Notes: generated by a model from the sequence alone, not told the origin. Counted from the stretch's first letter, positions 7,128-16,094 are shown. The stretch is 39,282 nt of DNA from Clostridia bacterium (GCA_017550315.1 JAFZPN010000012.1:1-39282); one strand, 5' to 3'. Translations and numbers: made by a program.

Positions 7128-9041
7128 ATGCTGTCATCCCTCCACACCTACCGCACTGCGAACGGCAGCGCCGTCTTCGCGCCGTTTCCGATGCCGGAGA
7201 ATCCGGTACTCTCCGAAATCCTTGCAAAGCTGCCCACCGCGCCGGACGGCTTCTACCGCAGCGTCGAATTCGTCCGGCCCATCCCCGACGCCGTCCTCCG
7301 GGAGGCACAGGCCCTCTTTGACACCGACCGCGCGCCCGTGGAGGACTGCTACCTCGTCGATACGCGGGAACAGGACGTGCGCGTGTATGCCGACGGGCTC
7401 CGCGGCCTGATCTACGGCGCGTATGCGCTCGTGCAGGACGCCGAAGACGCTCGGGACGGCCAAAGCGTGCGCCGCGGCCTGCTCTGGGATCTGCCCCGCT
7501 GTCCGTTCCGCGGTCTGAAGGTCTACATGCCAGCCCCGGACGATCTTGAGAGCTTCACCCGCACCGTCGATCTGCTCCTGTCCCTGCGCTACAACACGAT
7601 CATCATCGAGGTAGGCGGCGCGATGGAGTACAAATCCCACCCGGAGATCAACGCCGCGTGGATCGACTACTGCCGGGAGATGGCCCGCTATCCCGACCGC
7701 GCGAACGAGATCCAGAACAAGACCTACCCGTGGGATAAAAACTCCATCCACTTCGAGAACGGCGGCGGCCGCTGGCTGACGCAGGACACCGTGCGCGGCC
7801 TTGTCGGGTACTGCCGGGACCGCGGTATGGAGGTCATCCCGGAGTGCCCCACGCTCTCCCACGCCGACTATCTTCTGATGCCGCATCCGGAGCTCGCGGA
7901 GCGGTCGGACGACGCATGGCCGGACGTGTACTGCCCCTCGAATCCCGACACCTACCGGCTGGTTTTCGACGTGCTCGAAGAGGTCGTCGACGTCTTCCGG
8001 CCGAAGATCATGCACATCGGGCACGATGAGTACTATTCCATCGGCATCTGCCCGCGGTGCAGGGGGAAGGACGCCGCTGAGCTCTATGCCGGCGACCTCA
8101 CGAAGATCCACGACTGGCTCGCCGAACGCGGGATCCGCACCATGTTCTGGGCGGAGAAGGTGCTGGACGCCATCGGCCTCAACGGGGAGCATTTCGGCGG
8201 CTCCGAGGCCCGCGTGCGTCACCCCGACGGCACCGTGGAAATCGTGCGGCCCGCCACCTGGCGCGCGATCGACTTGATCCCCCGCGACGTCATCGCCCAT
8301 CACTGGTACTGGAGCATCGCAGAATACTTCGACGACGAATTCAACAAGCGCGGCATCACGCTCTGGTACGGCAACTTCGCGCCCGTCAATTTCCTCGACT
8401 GGAACCGCCGTCTCGCGCAGGGAGCCGGGGGCGGATCCCCCTCCCACTGGTCCAGTCTCGAGGACGCCACCTTACAGCGCAACGGGGTCTTCCTCTCCCT
8501 GTTCTTCGGCGTGCGGATGTTCTGGGACGAGACCTGGGACGACGCGCGCTTCCCGGAATACCTCGACGCGGTCTTTGAGGAGATGTTCACATCCTGCAAC
8601 CGGAAGACACTCGCCGGTCCGCATTTTGAGATCGAGCACACCGCCACCATCGAGCGCCGCTATCAGTATCTGTCGAGCGTCCCGATGCAGGTAGAGCGCG
8701 ACACCGTCGGCCGGTATGAGGTCGAATACGAGGACGGCGAGGTCCTCTCCATCCCGCTGGTCTACGGCCTGAACATCACGGGCAAGAGCCGCGTCTGGGA
8801 GCGGCATTATCAGGGGGAACTCTACGACAACCCGGGCCTCGCGGAGCGCGACACCTGGTCGTTCGACAGCAAGCTCGCCGAGGTCTCCTATACGACGCTG
8901 CCGATCCGGCACGGCGGGGACACCTGGTATCGCATCGCGGTGCCAAACCCGCACCCCGAGAAGCGCGTCGCTGCCGTGCGCGTCGTCAAGACCTGCGCGG
9001 ACGAGGGCGACATCCTGCTCGGCAGTTTTGCCGTCAAGTGA
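7128..9041 (+). CDS. Cytosolic glycoside hydrolase family 20-type protein (hexosaminidase-like)
   Basis: A 637-residue protein without a signal peptide. Residues 1-105 resemble the small alpha/beta domain that precedes GH20 catalytic domains, and 120-500 form the TIM barrel, starting at GLLWDLPRCPFRGLK. The catalytic Asp-Glu pair is Asp300-Glu301 in MHIGHDEYY. In GH20 the Glu is the acid/base and the Asp orients the substrate N-acetyl group. The usual HxGGDE is changed to HIGHDE, a sign of a divergent subfamily. A beta-rich C-terminus (530-637) follows. GAGGAGGT 7 nt upstream fixes the ATG at 7128. It probably acts on imported GlcNAc- or GalNAc-containing oligosaccharides; the substrate is inference. 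A terminator follows at 9056. Confidence 0.75.
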   Translation: MLSSLHTYRTANGSAVFAPFPMPENPVLSEILAKLPTAPDGFYRSVEFVRPIPDAVLREAQALFDTDRAPVEDCYLVDTREQDVRVYADGLRGLIYGAYALVQDAEDARDGQSVRRGLLWDLPRCPFRGLKVYMPAPDDLESFTRTVDLLLSLRYNTIIIEVGGAMEYKSHPEINAAWIDYCREMARYPDRANEIQNKTYPWDKNSIHFENGGGRWLTQDTVRGLVGYCRDRGMEVIPECPTLSHADYLLMPHPELAERSDDAWPDVYCPSNPDTYRLVFDVLEEVVDVFRPKIMHIGHDEYYSIGICPRCRGKDAAELYAGDLTKIHDWLAERGIRTMFWAEKVLDAIGLNGEHFGGSEARVRHPDGTVEIVRPATWRAIDLIPRDVIAHHWYWSIAEYFDDEFNKRGITLWYGNFAPVNFLDWNRRLAQGAGGGSPSHWSSLEDATLQRNGVFLSLFFGVRMFWDETWDDARFPEYLDAVFEEMFTSCNRKTLAGPHFEIEHTATIERRYQYLSSVPMQVERDTVGRYEVEYEDGEVLSIPLVYGLNITGKSRVWERHYQGELYDNPGLAERDTWSFDSKLAEVSYTTLPIRHGGDTWYRIAVPNPHPEKRVAAVRVVKTCADEGDILLGSFAVK

Positions 9042-9055
9042 ATAGAACGAAAAGT

Positions 9056-9082
9056 CCCCCGCTGCCGTCCGGACAGTGGGGG
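9056..9082 (+). terminator. Hairpin terminator after the GH20-type gene
   Basis: A 9-bp GC-rich stem (9056-9064 with 9074-9082, one G-U pair). The downstream run is only ATCGTGTTT, so termination may be partial. Confidence 0.6.
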
Positions 9083-9139
9083 ATCGTGTTTGACGGTTCC
9101 GTTTCCGGGGATTTGTAATGAATTTTTCTTGTATTTGTG

Positions 9140-9167
9140 TTGACATTTTCGTTTGGTGGTGTATAAT
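9140..9167 (+). promoter_or_regulatory. Promoter of the toxin-antitoxin pair
   Basis: -35 TTGACA (9140-9145) and -10 TATAAT (9162-9167) with a 16-bp spacer, 24 bp before the antitoxin ATG. Type II antitoxins usually repress their own promoter; no obvious operator dyad is visible. Confidence 0.8.
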
Positions 9168-9191
9168 AGGCAGTGAAAGGAGATGAGACAC

Positions 9192-9446
9192 ATGGCAACC
9201 ACCAATCTGAACATCCGCGTCGACGAGGATTTAAAGAAACGCGCCGAGCAGCTTTTTGCAGATCTCGGGCTGAACATGTCCTCCGCCATCACCATTTTTC
9301 TGCGGTCATCCGTGGATTACAACGGGATTCCGTTTGAAATCAAAAAGACCGGGCGCGCGCAGGCCGTGAGCGACGAAGAACTCCTCGCGGTATCCCGTTC
9401 GCTGATCGAAAAGAACAAAGAAGCGTATGAGGTTCTGGCGAAATGA
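9192..9446 (+). CDS. RelB/DinJ-family antitoxin
   Basis: An 84-residue antitoxin. The N-terminus (TTNLNIRVDEDLKKRAEQLF) is the ribbon-helix-helix DNA-binding domain of RelB/DinJ, followed by LNMSSAITIFLRSSV, and a C-terminal charged helix (55-84) would wrap and neutralise the toxin. An in-frame ATG at 9183 directly abuts the AAAGGAG site; the ATG at 9192, 9 nt after it, is chosen. The stop overlaps the toxin start by 4 nt (ATGA), the usual order of antitoxin then toxin. The partner is a Doc-type toxin rather than a RelE/YafQ-type RNase. Confidence 0.88.
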   Translation: MATTNLNIRVDEDLKKRAEQLFADLGLNMSSAITIFLRSSVDYNGIPFEIKKTGRAQAVSDEELLAVSRSLIEKNKEAYEVLAK

Positions 9447-9823
9447 AGCTGCTTTCCGAACGGCAGATCGTCCTGATGCATGAACAGCTGATCCGGGCAA
9501 CCGGCGGCGCGGACGGCATCCGTGACGAAGGGCTTCTCGAAGCGGCTGTCTTCGCGCCATATCAGACCCTCGGGGACACGGAACTGTTTCCATCGATCGA
9601 GGAGAAGGCCGCCCGCCTCGGGTTCGGGCTCGTGAAAAATCACGCTTTCACGGACGGCAACAAGCGGATCGGCGCGCATGCGATGCTCGTCTTTCTCGCG
9701 CTGAACGGCGTGGATGTGACATACACGCAGAAGGAGCTGTCCGACATCATCCTTCAGATCGCCTCAGGTGAGAGGGAATACGCCGATCTTTTACTCTGGA
9801 TCCGCACCCATACGACCGGTTGA
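9443..9823 (+). CDS. doc: Doc-type Fic toxin (death-on-curing family)
   Basis: A 126-residue toxin of the Fic/Doc fold. The active-site loop is H67-AFTDGNK74-RIG, matching the Doc form HxFxDxNKR instead of the HPFxxGNGR of AMP-transferring Fic proteins. P1 Doc phosphorylates elongation factor Tu and blocks translation, and this loop predicts the same chemistry. Length matches Doc. The 4-nt overlap with the antitoxin gene ensures coupled translation. No Phd antitoxin is present; the RelB/DinJ-like gene takes that place. A dyad without a T-run (9821-9843) overlaps its stop codon. Confidence 0.9.
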   Translation: MKLLSERQIVLMHEQLIRATGGADGIRDEGLLEAAVFAPYQTLGDTELFPSIEEKAARLGFGLVKNHAFTDGNKRIGAHAMLVFLALNGVDVTYTQKELSDIILQIASGEREYADLLLWIRTHTTG

Positions 9824-9908
9824 GGCGCCATAGAAGCGTCTCACCCCATTCTACCGCCTGTATCTTGTTGTTTTCCTAAATAATCTCTGTAAAAATCGCT
9901 CAAAACCG

Positions 9909-9937
9909 TTGCCAAACGGGGAAACCTGTGCTATAAT
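9909..9937 (+). promoter_or_regulatory. Promoter of solute-binding lipoprotein 1
   Basis: -35 TTGCCA (9909-9914) and -10 TATAAT (9932-9937) with a 17-bp spacer, 82 bp upstream of the ATG at 10020. Confidence 0.75.
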
Positions 9938-10019
9938 ATGCCCATAAGCAGGCTGCCTGCCGGTCACATCCGGTACGCAAGCCTGGCGACCGAAATAATG
10001 AGAAACGAGGATGATTCCC

Positions 10020-11558
10020 ATGAAAAACGGATTGACCCGCACGCTGGCGCTGCTCCTGTGTCTGAGTCTCCTGCTGCCCCTCGCCGGCGCCCTCGCCGGC
10101 TGCTCCCAGGGGACCGAAAACGCGGCGAATGAAGCGGAAACCACACCCGCCATGACCGGCGAGATCGACGTGACGGCTGCCCCGGACGAAGAGGAAGAGT
10201 ATGTGGACCACCGCTTTGACGATTATGACTACGAAGGACGCGCTTTCCGCATCCAGTCCTCCGCGGACGCCACGGACGCCACCAACGCCAACGAATTCAT
10301 CGAAGGCTCCGGCTCTCTCAACGGCGAGATCGTGAACGACGCCGTCTTTGACCGCAACGCGAAGGTCGAGGAGCTTCTCAACATCAAGCTGGAATTCACC
10401 GAATCCGACTACACCTATTCCAACGCCGAATCCTCCATCCGCACCTTCGTCATGGCGGGCGACGACCTTTACGACCTCATCATCAACGACGACCGCTCGC
10501 TCATCGCTCTGACCGACGAGAACATTTTCTACAACCTTGCCAATTACGGGAAGAATTTCGATCTCTCGCAGCCGTACTGGTACACGGACACCATGGACGA
10601 CCTCGTTCTGGTGCCGGGGCACTCCTACGTCATGGCGGGCGACTACTTCCTCGACTGTCTGGCTTCTGCGCACTGCCTTTTCTACAACAAGCAGATGTGC
10701 GAGAATGCCTACGGCGATCCGGAGTATCTCGACAACATCGTGCTCGAAGGCGGATGGACCTACGAGAAGATGACCCAGACGCTGAATGAGAACTACATCG
10801 ACCTGAACGGCGACGGCAAGCGTCAGGAGGGCGACCAGTTCGGCATGTACGCCCACGATTACTGGGGCTGTCTCATCGCCTTCGTCGGCTCCGCGGGCAT
10901 CAACTTCATCGACCGCAGCGGCGACGAACCCGTGATCTCCTTCAACAATGAGCGTTCCGTCGCCTATGCCGAAGCGCTGAACACCCTGTACCGCTGCGAC
11001 GGCAACTACATCGGCATCAAGGAAAGCTCCGACATGAACATGGGGCTCAGAAACCTGTTCCAGAACAAGCTCTCCCTGATCTGCCTGTATCAGCGTCTGA
11101 ACGACATCTCCAAGATGCGCGACTTTGAGTTCGACGTCGGCCCGATCCCCTATCCGAAGCTCTATGAGACCGACAAGTATTACACCTCGATCCACGACAC
11201 CACCGAAATGGGCGCGATCCCGGTCACGTCCACGGACATCGACTTCGACACCGTGTGCATCGAAGTGCTGAGCCGCGAAACCTCGAAGAGCGTCATTCCG
11301 GTTTATTACGATCAGGCGCTGAAGACCAAGTACTCCGCGGACATCAAGGTAGCGCAGATGATCGATTTGATCCACGACAACTTCGGTTCCTCGTTCGTCC
11401 TCTGCTACAACAACGCGCTGGGCGACTCGATGATCCAGATGTTCACCAACCTCGTCTCCGCCAACTCCACCGATTTCGCGTCGGCTTACAAGCGGAGCGA
11501 GAAGGTCCTCAAGAAGCTCTGCGACAAGATGGTCGAAAGAATCCTCGCGAACGACTGA
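10020..11558 (+). CDS. Extracellular solute-binding lipoprotein 1 (ABC importer type)
   Basis: A 512-residue lipoprotein: signal peptide 1-27, lipobox ALAGC with lipidated Cys28, then an acidic linker rich in Thr/Glu (30-65) and a periplasmic-binding-type fold. Family 1 substrate-binding proteins deliver sugars or oligosaccharides to ABC permeases. The protein is paralogous to those at 19367 and 26496: all share a NGEIVNDAVFDRN-like block, a Tyr/Trp-rich segment and a DLNGDGKRQEGD loop (about 261-272) that looks like a calcium-binding EF-hand loop. The start at ATG 10020 is preferred over ATG 10011, since GAGG ends 9 nt before it. The gene is monocistronic, between its own promoter and a strong terminator. 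No permease or ATPase gene is near, so the transport partner is elsewhere or shared. Confidence 0.85.
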   Translation: MKNGLTRTLALLLCLSLLLPLAGALAGCSQGTENAANEAETTPAMTGEIDVTAAPDEEEEYVDHRFDDYDYEGRAFRIQSSADATDATNANEFIEGSGSLNGEIVNDAVFDRNAKVEELLNIKLEFTESDYTYSNAESSIRTFVMAGDDLYDLIINDDRSLIALTDENIFYNLANYGKNFDLSQPYWYTDTMDDLVLVPGHSYVMAGDYFLDCLASAHCLFYNKQMCENAYGDPEYLDNIVLEGGWTYEKMTQTLNENYIDLNGDGKRQEGDQFGMYAHDYWGCLIAFVGSAGINFIDRSGDEPVISFNNERSVAYAEALNTLYRCDGNYIGIKESSDMNMGLRNLFQNKLSLICLYQRLNDISKMRDFEFDVGPIPYPKLYETDKYYTSIHDTTEMGAIPVTSTDIDFDTVCIEVLSRETSKSVIPVYYDQALKTKYSADIKVAQMIDLIHDNFGSSFVLCYNNALGDSMIQMFTNLVSANSTDFASAYKRSEKVLKKLCDKMVERILAND

Positions 11559-11581
11559 GAATAGAATCCGGACAAAACAAC

Positions 11582-11618
11582 AGGAGCTGCCGCATGATTC
11601 GTGCGGCGGCTCCTTTTT
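11582..11618 (+). terminator. Strong bidirectional terminator
   Basis: A 12-bp stem (11582-11593 with 11603-11614, one G-U pair) closes a 9-nt loop and is followed by TTTT. On the minus strand it is followed by GTTGTTTTG, so it also ends the convergent 11641-14757 gene. Confidence 0.9.
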
Positions 11619-11640
11619 GCGTATTCGTTTTTGACGCCGG

Positions 11641-14600
11641 TCAGTCCATGAGACGGCTCTTGAGGAGCGCGATGTCCTCCGCCGTCATCCCGGCATCCGC
11701 GAGGAATTTCTCCGCCGGGCCGCTGAGATCCGCCGTCTTCACGTCGACCCCTTCGCCCGCCATGCTCTCGGCCATCGGGACCAGCACGTTCTCGACGATC
11801 ACGTCGTATTTTTCCGATTCCTTTGTGATTCCGTAGTAGTTGTCGTAGGTGATCATGTAGTCCGCTTCGATCTCGTCCCACGATGCCCCGGCCAGCGCGG
11901 CGACGACCATGCAGACGAAACCGGTCCGGTCCTTCCCTTCCGTGCAGTGGATGAGATACGGGCCTTCGTTCTGCGCCAGCGCCGTGAATCCGGCCGCGAT
12001 CTTCGCGCGGAATTCCGCGGAGGCGAAGTTCATGTTCATCGCGACGGGCAGGACCTGTCCGGCCTCATACAGTACCGTGAATCCCGGGCAGGCAAAGTCT
12101 TCGCGCGCCATGTACTTCTCGATCTTTTCCTCATTGTCGGCGAGATTGAGAATGAATTTGACGCCGGCTTCCGTCATCAGCGCGTTCGTGTAGGTCGCCC
12201 GGTTGTGCTGATTGTCACAGGGAGAGGCGGAGCGGTAGACGGTGTTCTCCTTCAGCTTTCCCGCGCGGATGCTGCGGAAGTTCGCGAATTCTTCGTCGGA
12301 ATCAAAGAGCGTCCGGTCGTCCTCATAGTGGATGTCCCGGGCTTGTTGCACATCGCGGTACCGTCCGCGGGTGTTGAGCGTCACCGTTGCGGTCATGGTC
12401 TCGTCGAGGCCGAGCACGACCCAGAGATCGTCGCCGTTGTTGATCGCGGCTTTGATGTAGTCGTAGCCGGGATAGGCGACGAGGAGCTGTTCGCCGTTTC
12501 TCGTGTAGTATCCGCTGTAATAGGGCAGATCCGTGAGGGTGACCCCGTTCGAGAACGCGATGTCGACGCTGTCCCCGTAGACGAAGCCGAGCGCGTTGAA
12601 TTCTTCGATGGTCTTTGTGATGTAGATGCCGCCGAATTCCGGCTCGTGGATGAGCGAGCAGCCCTCGGCCGTCGGCGTGCCGTTTGTGAGGATGATCCGC
12701 CCGCTTCCGGAGGGATCCTCGTATTCCTTTCCGATCACGCCGCCGAGGGTGTCGGTGATGTAGCGCTCCAGGACATCGGTGTCGTTCATGATGCCTTTGC
12801 GGATCACGGTTGCGCCGTCAAAGGCAGTCATGCCGTCCCCATTGTTCAGAAGGAGGAAATCGAGAGCCGCGACGGTGTACGTCCGCTCCGGATCGATCGG
12901 CTCGCCGCCCACCCTCACATTGTAAACACGTCTGGCCCCCTCGATGCCCGTGCAGATTCCCTTTTCGTCCGCTTTGCATCCGCTCGGGACGGAGGTGTCG
13001 ATCTCGTAGGTCATACCCGAGACCTGCAGAAACGCGCCGGTCTCTCCCGGAACGGCACGCGCGCCCCATTCCAGCGCATCGAGGATCATCTGTCCCGTCG
13101 CCTCAATGACGCACAGTTCATTCCCGAAAGGTGCGATGTTGAGGATATCCCGATGGGTCACGTCTCCCTGATGGAGATTCGAGCGCAGCCCTCCCCCGTT
13201 CCAGAGGCCGATGTCGGCACCGGTCACCGCGCGCATCGCGTCGGCGCCGAAATCGCCCAGATTGGTCTCCGCCCGCCGGATCATGCGGACCGGGTTCCCG
13301 CTCGCGTCCGTCGTCTCCGGGTCGTCGATCCGGAGGGTCACCTCAGCCGACGCGAAGACTTCGCCGAGCAGCGCGTCGACCTCCGCCTCCGCTGCGTCCA
13401 CCGCATCCCGGATCTCGTTCCGGATCGCGTAGACCTCCGGCGCGGCGGTCGGGTTCGTCCAGCTCCAGATCCCCGTTTCGGCGACCTTGCCGTCCGCGGT
13501 GATCCGGCTGTAGCCGACGCAGCTCATCTTGGTCCCGCACGCCGAGCGGACAACGGGATCCCCCGCCGCGTTCTTCATCGTGACCTGATCGGTGTCGTGG
13601 CTGTGCCCATCGAGGAAGACATCGATCCCGACGGTGTGCGCGATCACGTCGGCGTAGTTCCACGGAGACGCGTCCGCTTCGTTCCCGAGATGTCCGAGCA
13701 CATAGACGAGCTCGGCGCCCTCTGCCCGCGCGGCGTCAACCGCATCCTGCACGGCGGCATAGAGCGTCTCTCCCGTCGCGTCGTTGCAGAAGTCATAGAC
13801 GAATTCGCCCGCGTCGTTCATGAAGATGTGCGGGTCGGCGCTCCTCAGCGTCGACGGCGTCGTCACCCCGACAAAGGCGATCTTCCGGCCGGCTGCCTCG
13901 AGGATCCGATACGGCGCGAAGACAGGCTCGCCGTTTTTGCGGAAATTGCAGCTGAGATAGGGGAAGGCCGCCGTCTCCGTGAGCTTCGTGAGCTGTTCCA
14001 TTCCGTACTCGAACTCGTGGTTGCCGGGGATCGCGAGGTCGTAGCGCATGGCGCTCATCAGGCCGATGATCGTCTCGCCCTGCGTCAGGCCGCCGATCGG
14101 CTCGCCCTGCGCGGAATCGCCGTCATCCACGAGGATCGTCGCGTATCCCGCCGCCTCCAGTCCCGCGCGGATTTCCGCAAGGCCCGCATAGCCGAAGCCC
14201 TGATCGACGCCGCAGTGCACGTCGCTCGTGTAGAGGATGTAAATGCCCCCCTCCGCGTCGGACGCACGGGCCCGGCGTTCGAGAAGCGCGTCGAGGGCTT
14301 CCCGCGTGCAGGTGTCGTCCCCGGAGGTGCTCTGCGGAAGCGCGCCGCCGAAGAGTGCGATGTTCCCGAGCGCCCAGCGCAGCGCGTCGGTATACCACAC
14401 CCCTTCCCCGGTCTTGCCGGGCTCACCCGCCGCCCGGTAGAGGAACGCGGCGATCTGCGTCCGGGTGACGGGGTCATCGGGGGCAAACAGGGTCGCGGAC
14501 ACGCCGTTTGTGATCCCGCGCCCGACGGCCCAGGCAACGGCGCTTTGATACGGGGAGCCGTCCAGATCCGTGAACGGGGTCTCCGCACTCGCCGGCGCCG

Positions 14601-14757
14601 GACTGCCCTCGGCCTGCCAGATCGCGGCGAGAGCTTCTCCGCGCGTCAAGGGCGCCTCCGCGGCTGTTTCGGTGAGAGCGGAAGCCGCACCTGCCGCGGG
14701 GATCAGGGATAGGAGCAGGCAGACGGCGAGGAGGAAACTGAGAAAACGCTTTTTCAT
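11641..14757 (-). CDS. Secreted SLH + 5'-nucleotidase + tyrosine phosphatase fusion protein
   Basis: A 1038-residue exported protein. Signal peptide 1-25; S-layer-homology-like repeats about 35-165, which would bind cell-wall polymer; a calcineurin-type 5'-nucleotidase domain about 172-440 with SDVH (179-181), DDGD (211-214), GNHE (245-248), LGHLGN (354-359) and DGHSH (383-387); a 5'-nucleotidase C-terminal domain about 470-665 with NGGGLRSN and LNNGDG; an unassigned domain about 705-815; and a protein tyrosine/dual-specificity phosphatase domain about 825-1000 with P-loop HC938TEGKDRTG. The start is ATG 14757, with AAGGAG 10 nt upstream and a signal peptide beginning there. It would degrade extracellular nucleotides and phosphoesters at the cell surface. 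It is last in a probable five-gene minus-strand operon. Domain assignments rest on motifs; the pairing of both phosphatases in one chain is unusual. Confidence 0.85.
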   Translation of the reverse strand: MKKRFLSFLLAVCLLLSLIPAAGAASALTETAAEAPLTRGEALAAIWQAEGSPAPASAETPFTDLDGSPYQSAVAWAVGRGITNGVSATLFAPDDPVTRTQIAAFLYRAAGEPGKTGEGVWYTDALRWALGNIALFGGALPQSTSGDDTCTREALDALLERRARASDAEGGIYILYTSDVHCGVDQGFGYAGLAEIRAGLEAAGYATILVDDGDSAQGEPIGGLTQGETIIGLMSAMRYDLAIPGNHEFEYGMEQLTKLTETAAFPYLSCNFRKNGEPVFAPYRILEAAGRKIAFVGVTTPSTLRSADPHIFMNDAGEFVYDFCNDATGETLYAAVQDAVDAARAEGAELVYVLGHLGNEADASPWNYADVIAHTVGIDVFLDGHSHDTDQVTMKNAAGDPVVRSACGTKMSCVGYSRITADGKVAETGIWSWTNPTAAPEVYAIRNEIRDAVDAAEAEVDALLGEVFASAEVTLRIDDPETTDASGNPVRMIRRAETNLGDFGADAMRAVTGADIGLWNGGGLRSNLHQGDVTHRDILNIAPFGNELCVIEATGQMILDALEWGARAVPGETGAFLQVSGMTYEIDTSVPSGCKADEKGICTGIEGARRVYNVRVGGEPIDPERTYTVAALDFLLLNNGDGMTAFDGATVIRKGIMNDTDVLERYITDTLGGVIGKEYEDPSGSGRIILTNGTPTAEGCSLIHEPEFGGIYITKTIEEFNALGFVYGDSVDIAFSNGVTLTDLPYYSGYYTRNGEQLLVAYPGYDYIKAAINNGDDLWVVLGLDETMTATVTLNTRGRYRDVQQARDIHYEDDRTLFDSDEEFANFRSIRAGKLKENTVYRSASPCDNQHNRATYTNALMTEAGVKFILNLADNEEKIEKYMAREDFACPGFTVLYEAGQVLPVAMNMNFASAEFRAKIAAGFTALAQNEGPYLIHCTEGKDRTGFVCMVVAALAGASWDEIEADYMITYDNYYGITKESEKYDVIVENVLVPMAESMAGEGVDVKTADLSGPAEKFLADAGMTAEDIALLKSRLMD

Positions 14758-14819
14758 AGGGAGGATTCTCCTTCTGGATGAAAGATGGGATCGAATGACA
14801 GGATAATGCGGGGGCGGCG

Positions 14820-16073
14820 TCACAGCCGGATCTCCCGGGGAAAGGCTTCGTGCCGCAGGATGCCCCACATCTTGTCGATGTACGCAAGGGTGTAGTAGTT
14901 TTCGTAGTAGTGATAGAAAAACGCGCCTTTGAGGGTCAGGCAGTATAACCCGTTCCGCTCCTCGATCCAGCCGAGGCGCTTCGCCAGCTTCACCTCTAAG
15001 CCGTACATCCGGTCGAGGGGGACGCCGAAGAAGGCCTCAAACGCCCGCGGATCGACCCGGGTGCTGTACGCCGTCCAGAACAGCCAGTAGATCATGCGCT
15101 GACGCCGGGTGAAACGCAGGGTCAGCGCGGTCGGAAGGGTCCCTTCCGCGAGCCGGTCACAGTAGGCGTCGACGGAGAAGGTGTTGATCTTGAACTGATC
15201 CCGCAGGAGCGTCACGGCGGAGCACCCGAACCCGAGGTAATGGTCGCGGGTCATGGAGGAATACCGGGCGTCCGGCTCGTTCGAGAAGGTCCAGATCGAG
15301 TCGCGGCGGTATCCCCGCTCCGCGCAGTACAGCGTCAGGCGGTCGAGGAGATCGCGCTTCTGCTTTTTCGGCATCGGCTTCACCGCGCTCGACGTGAAGG
15401 TGAAATCGATGAACGGATAGACCGCCGCGTGATTGGCTCCGACCGCGAACGCCGTGTCGATGTCCGCCCGCAGATCTTCAAACGTCTGCTCCGGGAGCGC
15501 GAAGATGAAGTCCATCGAGACCGTCTCGAACTTCACCTCCGAGAGGGCGCGCCGCAGGGCTTCCGCGTCGACGGCCTTTCTGCCGAGGATGCGCTGGTAT
15601 TTCGGCCGGAACGACTGAATCCCGATGCTGATTTTCGTGACGCCCGCCTCCCGGAGCGTCCGCAGCACGTCGGACCGGACGTCGTCCGGGTGCAGCTCGA
15701 TCCCGATGCCCTCGGTGACGGTGAAATGCTCCCGGATCGCGGCGATGATCTCGCCCACCCGGTCCGCGGCCAGCGCAGGGGTCCCGCCGCCGAAGTACAG
15801 GCTGGTGACCGTCTTTTTGCCGGGATACTGCGCGCCGACGAGACGGATCTCCCGGATCAGCGCGTCGAGATACCTCTCGCAGACTTCTTTCTCATACGGC
15901 ACTTTGCAGTACGGACAGAAATTGCAGATGCTCCGGCAGAACGGGATATGGACGTAGAGCCCGAGCCCTTCGCAGTCCGCATACGGCAGCACCGCGTCAA
16001 ACTCCCGCCGGAACAGAAACGGCTTCGGGGACCGCGTGAGCCACATCCTCGTCAGATCGGTCAGAATACGCAT
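14820..16073 (-). CDS. HemN-like radical SAM protein (coproporphyrinogen oxidase family), not HemW
   Basis: A 417-residue cytoplasmic enzyme. The radical SAM motif is C46-RSI-C50-NF-C53, in the HemN context VHIPFC, followed by another Cys (Cys56, in CPYCK). GGGTP, LHPDD and GIQSF motifs follow in the order seen in the HemN/HemZ/HutW family, and a HemN C-terminal domain lies about 300-400. The HNxxYW haem-binding motif of HemW is missing; the equivalent region reads DHYLGFGCSA. It may be an oxygen-independent porphyrinogen or haem-related enzyme, or an enzyme recruited to another substrate. AAAGGAA 7 nt before ATG 16073 supports the start. It lies 21 nt after the other radical SAM gene and 62 nt before the surface fusion gene. 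Confidence 0.8.
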   Translation of the reverse strand: MRILTDLTRMWLTRSPKPFLFRREFDAVLPYADCEGLGLYVHIPFCRSICNFCPYCKVPYEKEVCERYLDALIREIRLVGAQYPGKKTVTSLYFGGGTPALAADRVGEIIAAIREHFTVTEGIGIELHPDDVRSDVLRTLREAGVTKISIGIQSFRPKYQRILGRKAVDAEALRRALSEVKFETVSMDFIFALPEQTFEDLRADIDTAFAVGANHAAVYPFIDFTFTSSAVKPMPKKQKRDLLDRLTLYCAERGYRRDSIWTFSNEPDARYSSMTRDHYLGFGCSAVTLLRDQFKINTFSVDAYCDRLAEGTLPTALTLRFTRRQRMIYWLFWTAYSTRVDPRAFEAFFGVPLDRMYGLEVKLAKRLGWIEERNGLYCLTLKGAFFYHYYENYYTLAYIDKMWGILRHEAFPREIRL

Positions 16074-16094
16074 GCAGAACTTCCTTTTTTGCTT

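Noticed and set aside
9821..9843. Inverted repeat TGAGGCGC/GCGTCTCA at the end of the Doc gene
   Set aside because: The 8-bp stem has no T-run after it, so it cannot be called a terminator; it may still be an RNA end-stabilising hairpin.
11947..14712. A 921-codon open frame on the plus strand
   Set aside because: It is antisense to the surface fusion gene, has no ribosome site or family motif, and arises from the GC-rich third codon positions of the true gene.
14820..16073. Naming the HemN-like gene hemW or hemN
   Set aside because: The HNxxYW motif of HemW is absent and a true hemW lies at 30408; an extra Cys after the cluster motif makes a plain HemN call unsafe.
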